Positions 1 through 5,860 of a stretch of DNA of 5,860 nucleotides are shown here, piece by piece. The notes beneath the pieces were generated by a model. It did no database searches. It was not told where the DNA came from and saw nothing but the letters and a program-made list of their open reading frames with translations. Each line of letters starts with the position of its first letter. Within the stretch, counting starts at the first letter, position 1. The stretch is from positions 1,880 through 7,739 of the forward strand of contig DXMX01000075.1 in assembly GCA_019413955.1 (NCBI GenBank), given 5' to 3'. Source of the DNA: Collinsella sp. GTDB taxonomy: Bacteria; Actinomycetota; Coriobacteriia; Coriobacteriales; Coriobacteriaceae. The translations under genes were made by a program, and so were the position numbers.

Positions 1-18
1 AGGGGTTACGTCTCAGGT

Positions 19-42
19 TCCGCCGTTCGTTAGAACGGCGGA
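19..42. repeat. Short perfect hairpin near left edge
   Basis: The arms at 19-28 and 33-42 are perfectly complementary (10 bp, core CCGCCGTTC / GAACGGCGG) around a 4-base loop, GTTA. No T-tract follows on either strand, so it is not a canonical intrinsic terminator. It could be the end of a structured transcript from a gene left of the window, or a small palindromic repeat. No function is assigned. Confidence 0.6.
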
Positions 43-56
43 CCAGCCGACGCTGC

Positions 57-156
57 GCGGTCACCAGAGCGACAACTTGTCATTCAAAGAGGACGGCATG
101 ACCAGAAGGTCTATGCCGTCCTCTTTTCATGCCAATTTGTTCGCTCTGGCGACCGC
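57..156. repeat. 100-nt imperfect inverted repeat around a terminator core
   Basis: Bases 57-75 pair with 137-156 as about 18 base pairs, with one A/C mismatch (63/150) and one bulged T (141). An internal loop (76-85 with 127-136) separates this outer stem from a perfect 14-bp inner stem at 86-99/113-126. The whole segment can therefore fold on itself on either strand. Possible identities are a structured RNA, a miniature palindromic element, or an extended bidirectional terminator. The sequence alone does not decide between them. Confidence 0.6.
86..127. terminator. Bidirectional intrinsic terminator (core of the larger hairpin)
   Basis: The arms AAAGAGGACGGCAT (86-99) and ATGCCGTCCTCTTT (113-126) are perfectly complementary. 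An additional GACC/GGTC pairing (100-103/108-111) closes an AGAA tetraloop. The stem begins with an A-run and ends with a T-run (124-127), so each strand offers a G+C-rich hairpin followed by a short U-tract. It probably ends transcription of a gene left of the window, from either direction, before the tgt promoter. The T-run is short, so efficiency is uncertain. Confidence 0.6.
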
Positions 157-213
157 TCGCTGACGTTGTCAGAGCATCGGCGTTGCCTTGGCCGTTGGAA
201 ATAATCCCAGATG

Positions 214-354
214 TAGTCGTTGGGGACGTTCTTAAATGACTAGTCGAAAGGGACGCTCTTGCCGGCACCTGGGGACGGTCCCTAAGTGCCGGCAGATTGG
301 GACACTTCTTTGCAAGATGGCGCTGAAGATTGTCCCCGACGACTAGTCGTTTAA
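214..354. repeat. Palindromic, MITE/REP-like element with degenerate GGGAC repeats
   Basis: Bases 214-227 (TAGTCGTTGGGGAC) pair along all 14 positions with 332-345 (one G-T wobble). An overlapping pair, 232-246 against 340-354, matches at 14 of 15 positions. Inside lie four direct degenerate copies of a GGGAC-then-CT-rich motif, starting at 223, 250, 272 and 299 (spacing 27, 22, 27), and an 8-bp hairpin GCCGGCAC/GTGCCGGC (261-268/286-293). No open reading frame of credible composition lies in it. The architecture resembles non-autonomous palindromic repeats mobilised in trans, but I cannot confirm further copies from this window. Confidence 0.5.
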
Positions 355-397
355 TGCATCAGTTTCTGTCGAGTCGGTGCTTCTTGCGGGTTGCCCG

Positions 398-431
398 TAT
401 AATGGTTTGCGTATGAACCGCAACCAAGGAG
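398..431 (+). promoter_or_regulatory. tgt promoter -10 box and ribosome binding site
   Basis: A perfect TATAAT -10 box lies at 398-403. The -35 position (about 374-380) holds only a poor match. Transcription should start near 410, leaving a leader of about 30 nt. AAGGAG at 426-431 lies 9 nt before the ATG at 441 and supports that start. Six-base arms GGTTGC (389-394) and GCAACC (420-425) flank the -10 box and could be a weak operator, but this is not compelling. Confidence 0.65.
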
Positions 432-440
432 TTCCAGTTT

Positions 441-1580
<1,140 letters not shown>

Positions 1581-1729
1581 GAGCAGCACGGGCGCTTGCA
1601 GAGCGCGGGCAACGGCAAGGGGCGAGCGCCGGCCGGTCATCACGTTTGCTAACACCGCTTGCGCGACCGATGACCGATAGCTTGCAAGCACTTGATGCAT
1701 CGTGGGTACCATACCGAATAGTTGATGTT
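1581..1729. other. Gene-free stretch after tgt with several small hairpins
   Basis: No credible coding sequence is present. I see three self-complementary stretches: GCGCT/AGCGC at 1592-1606, CGGTCATC/GATGACCG at 1634-1641/1669-1676, and the palindrome GCTTGCAAGC at 1680-1689. A weak promoter-like pair, TTGCAA (1682-1687) and TACCAT (1707-1712), is spaced 19 nt apart, and I would not rely on it. The segment may be the tgt 3' UTR, the leader of the downstream gene, or both. Confidence 0.4.
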
Positions 1730-1777
1730 CGGGCGGGTGTTTGGCGCACAGCGTCGACCCCGCCCGTTTTTCTTTTT
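1730..1777 (+). terminator. Intrinsic terminator or attenuator just before the LOG-family gene
   Basis: CGGGCGGG (1730-1737) pairs perfectly with CCCGCCCG (1759-1766). A further 4-bp pairing (GCGC/GCGT) is possible inside the loop. TTTTTCTTTTT (1767-1777) follows immediately. This is a strong Rho-independent terminator for transcripts coming from tgt. Its T-tract ends only 16 nt before the next ATG, which leaves no room for a promoter between them. It may therefore also work as an attenuator or partial terminator for the downstream gene. Confidence 0.8.
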
Positions 1778-1783
1778 CTCGAT

Positions 1784-1788
1784 AGGAG
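1784..1788 (+). promoter_or_regulatory. Ribosome binding site that sets the start at 1794
   Basis: AGGAG lies 5 nt before the ATG at 1794. An in-frame ATG at 1722 would add 24 residues, but it would have to be translated through the terminator hairpin and T-tract (giving a Phe run) and has no comparable ribosome site. The start at 1794 is preferred. Confidence 0.75.
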
Positions 1789-1793
1789 TACCC

Positions 1794-2552
1794 ATGATTA
1801 AGAATGAGAACGTCGAGGGCGAGCCTGTCTACGACGAGACGTACCGCCGCGGCCCCGTGGTCATGCGCGGCCCCATGATTCCTAAGGACAACACCTACGC
1901 CAACCTGCTGGCGCCCGAGGAGTCGACCGACTGGTTGCATGCCGATCCGTGGCGCGTGCTGCGCATTCAGGCCGAGTTTGTCGATGGCTTCGGCGCGCTT
2001 GCCGAGCTTGGTCCTGCGGTGACCATCTTCGGTAGCGCCCGCACGCCCAAGACCGATCCGCTTTACAAGGCGGCGCGCACCGTCGGGCGCAAAATCGCCC
2101 AGCGCGGCGTGGCGGTTATCACCGGCGGCGGTCCCGGCATCATGGAGGCGGCCAACAGGGGAGCGGCGAGTGTCAACGGCAAGTCAGTTGGCCTGGGCAT
2201 TGAATTGCCGCACGAGCAGGGGCTCAATAAATACGTGAACCTCGGCATGGACTTCCGTTACTTCTTTGTGCGCAAGACCATGTTCGTCAAATACAGCTCG
2301 GGTGCCATCGTGTTTCCCGGAGGTTTTGGTACGCTCGACGAAATGTTTGAGGTGCTCACGCTGGTGCAGACACACAAGGTCAAGCGCATGCCGCTCGTTT
2401 TGGTGGGAACCGAGTACTGGCAGGGCCTGTTCGACTGGCTCAACGGCCCGGTGATGGACGCCGGTATGATCAGCCCGCTCGATCCCGAGCTCGTGCATAT
2501 CACCGACGACCTCAACGAAGCCGTCGACATCGCCCTGAGCGGGCTGATGTAG
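1794..2552 (+). CDS. LOG family / TIGR00730 Rossmann-fold protein (predicted nucleotide 5'-monophosphate phosphoribohydrolase)
   Basis: This 252-residue cytoplasmic protein of the LOG (lysine-decarboxylase-like) superfamily has known members that hydrolyse the N-glycosidic bond of nucleoside 5'-monophosphates, releasing base and ribose 5-phosphate. Visible motifs are the Rossmann strand VTIFGSAR (76-83), TGGGPGIMEAANRGA (110-124), FFVRKTMFVKYS (157-168) and the signature PGGFGTLDE (175-183). R160 and E183 are the likely catalytic pair. The first 70 residues, with a DPWRVLRIQAEFVDGF stretch (51-66), form the N-terminal extension typical of longer actinobacterial members. The natural substrate cannot be read from the sequence: cytokinin-type nucleotides are the classical substrate, while a housekeeping role in nucleotide salvage is as likely here. 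The gene follows a strong terminator and has no clear promoter of its own. The old product name 'lysine decarboxylase' should not be used. Confidence 0.92.
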   Translation: MIKNENVEGEPVYDETYRRGPVVMRGPMIPKDNTYANLLAPEESTDWLHADPWRVLRIQAEFVDGFGALAELGPAVTIFGSARTPKTDPLYKAARTVGRKIAQRGVAVITGGGPGIMEAANRGAASVNGKSVGLGIELPHEQGLNKYVNLGMDFRYFFVRKTMFVKYSSGAIVFPGGFGTLDEMFEVLTLVQTHKVKRMPLVLVGTEYWQGLFDWLNGPVMDAGMISPLDPELVHITDDLNEAVDIALSGLM

Positions 2553-2584
2553 GGCGCTGTGACTGTTGTTATAGTAATGTGAAC

Positions 2585-2638
2585 GGCATACAGATGCTAT
2601 TTAACATCAGTATGCCATCAAAACGGGGTATACTGATG
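2585..2638 (+). promoter_or_regulatory. Promoter with three operator half-sites for the toxin-antitoxin operon
   Basis: Three copies of GGYATACWGATG occur. GGCATACAGATG lies at 2585-2596 (+). The same motif lies inverted at 2605-2616, matching 11 of 12 positions, so the first two form a palindrome with an 8-base spacer. GGTATACTGATG lies at 2627-2638 (+). The third copy contains TATACT (2629-2634), a good -10 box, while the -35 region is poor. Starts of neighbouring copies are 20 and 22 bases apart, about two helical turns, which places them on the same DNA face. Type II antitoxins of this class autorepress through such sites, so the antitoxin, alone or with the toxin, is the inferred ligand. 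AGGAGG at 2653-2658 lies 6 nt before the ATG at 2665. Confidence 0.7.
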
Positions 2639-2664
2639 CAAAAGACGAGGCGAGGAGGTCGCGT

Positions 2665-2964
2665 ATGTCTACTGCAACGGTTAAGCCTACGACGGTTCGC
2701 ATCGAAGAGGGGCTCAAGGAACAGGCGACTGAGTTCTTGGATTCGGTCGGCCTCAGCCTCAATTCCTATCTCAATCTTGCCGTTCGGCAGCTTGTAAATC
2801 AGCGAAAGATTCCTTTTGAGATTGTAGGAAGGGCGGAGGTGCCCAACGAGGCGACGAGGCGTGCCATGGTGATCGCCGAGGCTCATGAGTTGGGGATTTT
2901 GCCGGACGATAGCCCGTCATTCAACAACGCTGATGAGCTTATGTCATTCCTCGATGAGGAATAG
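2665..2964 (+). CDS. RelB/DinJ family type II antitoxin
   Basis: This 99-residue antitoxin is predicted to neutralise the toxin encoded next to it and to bind the operator upstream. The N-terminus has a ribbon-helix-helix pattern: a beta strand TTVRIEEGLK (9-18), helix A to about residue 28, a turn, and helix B from LSLNSYLNLAVRQ (30-42). KIPFEI (48-53) matches the IPF-type motif that follows this fold in DinJ (ALPFDL in E. coli). The acidic C-terminus (NNADELMSFLDEE, 87-99) is the usual toxin-wrapping and protease-sensitive tail. The start is fixed by AGGAGG 6 nt upstream. The gene ends 2 nt before the toxin ATG, which implies translational coupling. The operon faces the large gene on the other strand. 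Confidence 0.93.
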   Translation: MSTATVKPTTVRIEEGLKEQATEFLDSVGLSLNSYLNLAVRQLVNQRKIPFEIVGRAEVPNEATRRAMVIAEAHELGILPDDSPSFNNADELMSFLDEE

Positions 2965-2966
2965 CG

Positions 2967-3275
2967 ATGTTCGAGATTAAAGTCGAGGCTCAATTTAGGG
3001 CGGACTACAAACGAACGATGCGCATGCATCCGCAGCTAAAGAGTGAGTTTAAGGCGGCAGTCGCAGAGCTTGCAGCTCACGGCTCGCTTCCCGCGGAATA
3101 TGGCGCCCATGAGCTTTCAAACCCGGGCGGAAACTACAACGGCCACATCGATTTCCACCTATCCGATGGCTTGGTCGACGTGGTCGTTCTCTACTTACCG
3201 CATAAGACTAATCCTGTGATCCGGCTGGTCAGAATGGGCTCGCATGAGGAGCTGTTCCAGGGCCCGCAGGGCTGA
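2967..3275 (+). CDS. YafQ-family type II toxin (predicted ribosome-dependent mRNA endonuclease)
   Basis: This 102-residue RelE-superfamily toxin resembles YafQ. E. coli YafQ cleaves mRNA in the ribosomal A site, at AAA codons. Aligning by eye with E. coli YafQ (92 residues), catalytic H50, H63, D67 and H87 correspond to H48 (GAHEL), H64 (IDFHL), D71 (VDVVVLY) and H93 (GSHEELF). D62 corresponds to D61. The Trp after D67 in YafQ is Val here. All key acid-base residues are present, so the toxin looks intact. The start at 2967 follows GAGGA (2956-2960) inside the antitoxin 3' end and lies 2 nt after its stop. Pairing with a RelB/DinJ antitoxin supports the call. Codon specificity cannot be inferred. 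Confidence 0.9.
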   Translation: MFEIKVEAQFRADYKRTMRMHPQLKSEFKAAVAELAAHGSLPAEYGAHELSNPGGNYNGHIDFHLSDGLVDVVVLYLPHKTNPVIRLVRMGSHEELFQGPQG

Positions 3276-3288
3276 TTGCCGATTTCTA

Positions 3289-3355
3289 AGTTGCGGTGGA
3301 ATAGGGATTGGTTGACGGCTAATAAGTCAAAAACAGTCCCTATTTCACCGCAACT
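3289..3355. repeat. Long stem-loop between convergent genes, containing the helicase stop codon
   Basis: Bases 3289-3310 pair with 3334-3355 along 22 positions, with only two G-T wobbles (3299/3345 and 3308/3336). An inner 5-bp stem TTGAC/GTCAA (3312-3316/3326-3330) extends the fold. It sits 14 nt after the toxin stop codon and includes the last four codons and the stop (3340-3342) of the minus-strand gene. No proper U-tract follows on either strand, so it is a structural 3' end or an inserted palindromic repeat rather than a textbook intrinsic terminator. It could still stop or protect both converging transcripts. Confidence 0.7.
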
Positions 3356-5860
3356 GCTGGGGGTACCCCGTTCGTCGCCGCGGCCTCCGGTTCCACTTTT
3401 CGCTGAATTTCGCTCAAAAGCTCGGCTGCGACTTCGCTGCTTTTGAAACGAATGCTGCAGTCTTCTTTCTTTGGGAAAGCCAGCAACGGAATAGCTCCGT
3501 ACCAGACAGTTTCCTCGTCAATCACTGATGCGCACAGGCGTCCTTCGGCTTTGATGAGATAGTTGACGTTCATCTCGGCAAAAATCGCTTTCACGTCATC
3601 GCGTGGAGTTGAAGCAATAGAAATCTCAAGGGCAATTCCACGGGTAGCGGCATCCGCGAGTGCAGCGGCGAGCTTTTCAAGGCATGCGGCGGACGCGTAG
3701 GGTGCGGCAATAAAAATGCTTTTCGATGCGTTCTCGATGTCATTCACTAAAGCCTCCACGGCTCTTGCCGACCTAACGAGGATGTTTCGATCGTCCTGTC
3801 TGTTGTCGTTTGCCGCAAAGACTTCATACCCCAGCTTGGCGTAGGTCTTGAGCCTCTTTTGGTACATGCGCGCGAACATGGGTATCGACAGGTCAACATA
3901 GTCGAATATCTCAACCCGCTGTTTGCCCTCGTGGCTTCTGTGTAGCCTACCTGCCTGCTGCGTTATGCTGCCGTCCCAAGATATTGGAGTGGCAATGAGC
4001 AAAGTGTCAAGGTAAGACAGGTCGAAGCCCTCGCCCAGAAGACTTTCAGTTGCGACGATGATTCGATGATCATGCTCAAAGCTGGGAAGACTCTTCAGTA
4101 TTGCTTTTCTTTCTTTGGCGTCGATTTCTCCGGTTAAGAGTATGGGTTCGTGTCCACGGCTTTGAAGTAGCCTGCATAGCTCTTCGGCATGCTTTTTTCT
4201 TTTAGATAGCACAAGCGGATGCCGGCCGTTTGATGCGGCCTCGAGGGCGTCCTCGATAATTGCTTCGTTTCTCGCGGCGTGTACACACAGGAGATCGAGA
4301 ATTTGGTTAAAGGATGCTCCTGGTCCGTAGGTGGGTAATCGAATTCCGGTGAAACGCGGTCTAACAATGCGCTGAATCCCCTGTTGGATTGCTTGCGTTT
4401 TTGGATCGACGACATAGCGAACCGGGCCGCAGAGCATCGAGAGTGCCCGCGTGAGTCCGTCCGAACGCTCGGGCGTTGCGGAAAGGCCATATACATATTT
4501 GGCAGGAGCGGACTTGAGGACAAGCTCAAGCTGTGGCGCGGCCGCATGGTGGCATTCGTCACAGATGATGAGACTGTAATCGCGAACGAACTCCTTGGCT
4601 AATGACTCGCCGGTTTGGGGATCCTTGCCGGATAGCGACTGGAATGAAGCAATGTCGATGAGACGGCTTATGGCGGTCTTGCCTCCTCCGATTTGCCCAA
4701 TGAGCGGAGGCTGTCTTTTGCTGATTCGTCCCTTTGGGGTTCGGACGGGCTCTCTGTTGTCCGTGATGTCGAGAAATCGTTCGAGTTGGGATTTCCATTG
4801 GGCAATGAGCGCAGTTTTAGGAACGATGACGAGCGTTGGAAGACCAATGGCAGCAATAAGATAAGCTCCGATGACGGTTTTGCCGAACCCCGTCGGTGCG
4901 GACATGATCCCGTCTTCATAGCTGAGCATCTGTTCAGCGACAATTTGCTGTTCAGGGCGAAGAGTCCCTTTAAATGCCATCGCAATTGGATGGCTCGACT
5001 TGCGTTTGTCTGAATAGTGGGCAGAAACGCCGGCTTCTTGAAGCAGCCGCTCAAGTTGAACCTTGCAGCCTCTGGGAATCGCGACGTAGCCATCTCTAAG
5101 TTCGCTGAGGTCTATGAACCGCGGTTTGCCGAATACCGATTGATGCATAGATTGTGCGCGGAAGAATTCTGGGTTGGCAAATGTTGCAAGCCTGCGGACT
5201 TCCATTTGAGCTGCGGGACTCAGAGATTTTTCGGGGATATAGAGCATATCGGTCTGCGTGACGGACAGCGATGACGGGAAGTCCCGCGGTGCGAGCGGAA
5301 GCCGCTTTCGCAGTCTCTGGGAATGTGGCACACCGGTGTTTGCCGCCGCAACAGCTGCTATTCCATGTGACCTATTTTCGATGCTCTCGATCAGATTTTG
5401 CACCGTCACGCGCGGGATTAACTGGATTTGCGAAAGGTAAAGCCATTGATCGGGAAAGGGCTCAAATTGCTCGTCAACAAATACGCTGTTCCCTTTTCGC
5501 TGCGCTTTTCCTTGAAAAGGCAGCGCTATGAGATTTCCAAAGCCGCCCTCAGGAATGGTGGACTGCGCGGGCAGCATTCGGTCAAATGCTTTGAAGGTGA
5601 TTGTCTTGTTCAGTATCGCCGCTTCGGTGATAAGGCTGCTTCCAAAATCTCGTGCGGTCTTTGCGCTGACGAGCTCTAGGAAGAAAAACCAGACATGTGC
5701 GCCGTCGCCCGATCTCGATCGCTCAACTGCGACATCGATTCCGTGGCTTTTTGCGACATGTCGAATGGCTTTCGTCGCTTCTTTCCAATCGGCTCCGTCA
5801 AAATCGATGACCAGGACTTTCGTGTTACTGTCTTTATCGAGCACATATTGGCCTATAACG
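3340..5860 (-). CDS. TOTE-type AEP primase / superfamily 2 helicase / degenerate PLD fusion protein, 5'-truncated by the window edge
   Basis: Residues are counted from the GTG at 5842-5844. That GTG is probably internal: the frame stays open to 5860, and its codons (IGQY before VLDKD) match the upstream family sequence. AEP primase part (about 1-137): VIDFD with metal ligands D14 and D16, SRSGDGAHVW (43-52) with H50, and FDRMLP with D88. The FGNLIALP segment (102-109) is typical of the TOTE conflict-system primase family. A linker of unclear fold (138-290) follows. SF2 helicase: APTGFGKT (316-323, K322), DECH (429-432), SATP (455-458), TESLLGEGFD (599-608) and QAGRLHR (630-636). PLD-like domain (about 690-815): SIFIAAPY, then VIDEETVWYGAI, with the His and Lys of the HKD motif missing. 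The family is predicted to act against invading DNA. Binding, priming or unwinding of nucleic acid is inferred, not shown. The N-terminal part, where relatives carry a cysteine-rich segment, lies outside the window. Annotation as 'DEAD/DEAH helicase' or 'restriction endonuclease subunit R' would be incomplete. Confidence 0.9.
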   Translation of the reverse strand, partial: VIGQYVLDKDSNTKVLVIDFDGADWKEATKAIRHVAKSHGIDVAVERSRSGDGAHVWFFFLELVSAKTARDFGSSLITEAAILNKTITFKAFDRMLPAQSTIPEGGFGNLIALPFQGKAQRKGNSVFVDEQFEPFPDQWLYLSQIQLIPRVTVQNLIESIENRSHGIAAVAAANTGVPHSQRLRKRLPLAPRDFPSSLSVTQTDMLYIPEKSLSPAAQMEVRRLATFANPEFFRAQSMHQSVFGKPRFIDLSELRDGYVAIPRGCKVQLERLLQEAGVSAHYSDKRKSSHPIAMAFKGTLRPEQQIVAEQMLSYEDGIMSAPTGFGKTVIGAYLIAAIGLPTLVIVPKTALIAQWKSQLERFLDITDNREPVRTPKGRISKRQPPLIGQIGGGKTAISRLIDIASFQSLSGKDPQTGESLAKEFVRDYSLIICDECHHAAAPQLELVLKSAPAKYVYGLSATPERSDGLTRALSMLCGPVRYVVDPKTQAIQQGIQRIVRPRFTGIRLPTYGPGASFNQILDLLCVHAARNEAIIEDALEAASNGRHPLVLSKRKKHAEELCRLLQSRGHEPILLTGEIDAKERKAILKSLPSFEHDHRIIVATESLLGEGFDLSYLDTLLIATPISWDGSITQQAGRLHRSHEGKQRVEIFDYVDLSIPMFARMYQKRLKTYAKLGYEVFAANDNRQDDRNILVRSARAVEALVNDIENASKSIFIAAPYASAACLEKLAAALADAATRGIALEISIASTPRDDVKAIFAEMNVNYLIKAEGRLCASVIDEETVWYGAIPLLAFPKKEDCSIRFKSSEVAAELLSEIQRKVEPEAAATNGVPPAVAVK

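Noticed and set aside
80..268. Minus-strand frame of 62 codons upstream of tgt
   Set aside because: It lies within two inverted-repeat elements, with Ser/Thr-rich low-quality composition and no domain.
276..284. Similarity between CGGTCCCTA (276-284) and CAGTCCCTA (3334-3342) as evidence that both palindromes are one repeat family
   Set aside because: Eight of nine matching bases is too short to be meaningful, and the flanks do not align.
1722..1793. Upstream in-frame start (ATG 1722) for the LOG-family gene
   Set aside because: The extension is encoded by the terminator stem and T-tract. AGGAG sits properly before the ATG at 1794.
4674..4700. Second Walker-A-like match, GQIGGGKT (residues 383-390), in the helicase
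   Set aside because: The genuine P-loop is APTGFGKT at 316-323. The second match lies in the segment between helicase motifs I and II, and only one ATPase core is present.
5842..5844. GTG as the true start of the minus-strand gene
   Set aside because: The frame is open to the window edge, upstream codons fit the primase family, and starting here would cut the primase domain just before its first metal-binding motif.

Overview
The window looks like the chromosome of a Gram-positive, fairly G+C-rich gut-type bacterium. My best guess is a Coriobacteriia member such as Collinsella. This rests on the actinobacterial style of the LOG-family protein (N-terminal extension, TGGGPGIMEAAN and PGGFGTLDE motifs), the codon bias of the left half and strong AGGAG-type ribosome sites. 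It is an inference, not a database match.

Layout: 1-440 holds no gene. It contains a large folded inverted repeat with an intrinsic-terminator core (57-156), a second compact palindromic element with degenerate internal GGGAC repeats (214-354), and the tgt promoter. 441-1580 (+) is tgt, a tRNA-guanine transglycosylase with complete catalytic and zinc residues. 1581-1793 is an intergenic or leader region that ends in a strong intrinsic terminator only 16 nt before the next start codon. 1794-2552 (+) is a LOG/TIGR00730 family nucleotide phosphoribohydrolase. 2585-2638 carries three copies of an operator-like motif overlapping a promoter. This promoter drives a two-gene type II toxin-antitoxin operon: a RelB/DinJ-type antitoxin (2665-2964) and a YafQ-type mRNase toxin (2967-3275). 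3289-3355 is a long near-perfect stem-loop between convergent genes. 3340-5860 (-) is one large gene that runs off the right edge. It fuses an archaeo-eukaryotic primase (AEP) domain of the TOTE conflict-system type, a superfamily 2 helicase and a C-terminal PLD-like domain whose HKD residues are lost.

The left half is ordinary metabolism and RNA modification. The right half reads as accessory DNA: a toxin-antitoxin pair facing a predicted anti-invader primase-helicase. Hand counts of G+C in single 60-base lines fit this split: 36/60 (661-720) and 38/60 (1081-1140) in tgt, against 32/60 (3001-3060) in the toxin and 30/60 (4261-4320) in the helicase. The most interesting items are the primase-helicase with its degenerate PLD tail, the triple operator of the toxin-antitoxin operon, and the stem-loop that contains the helicase stop codon.
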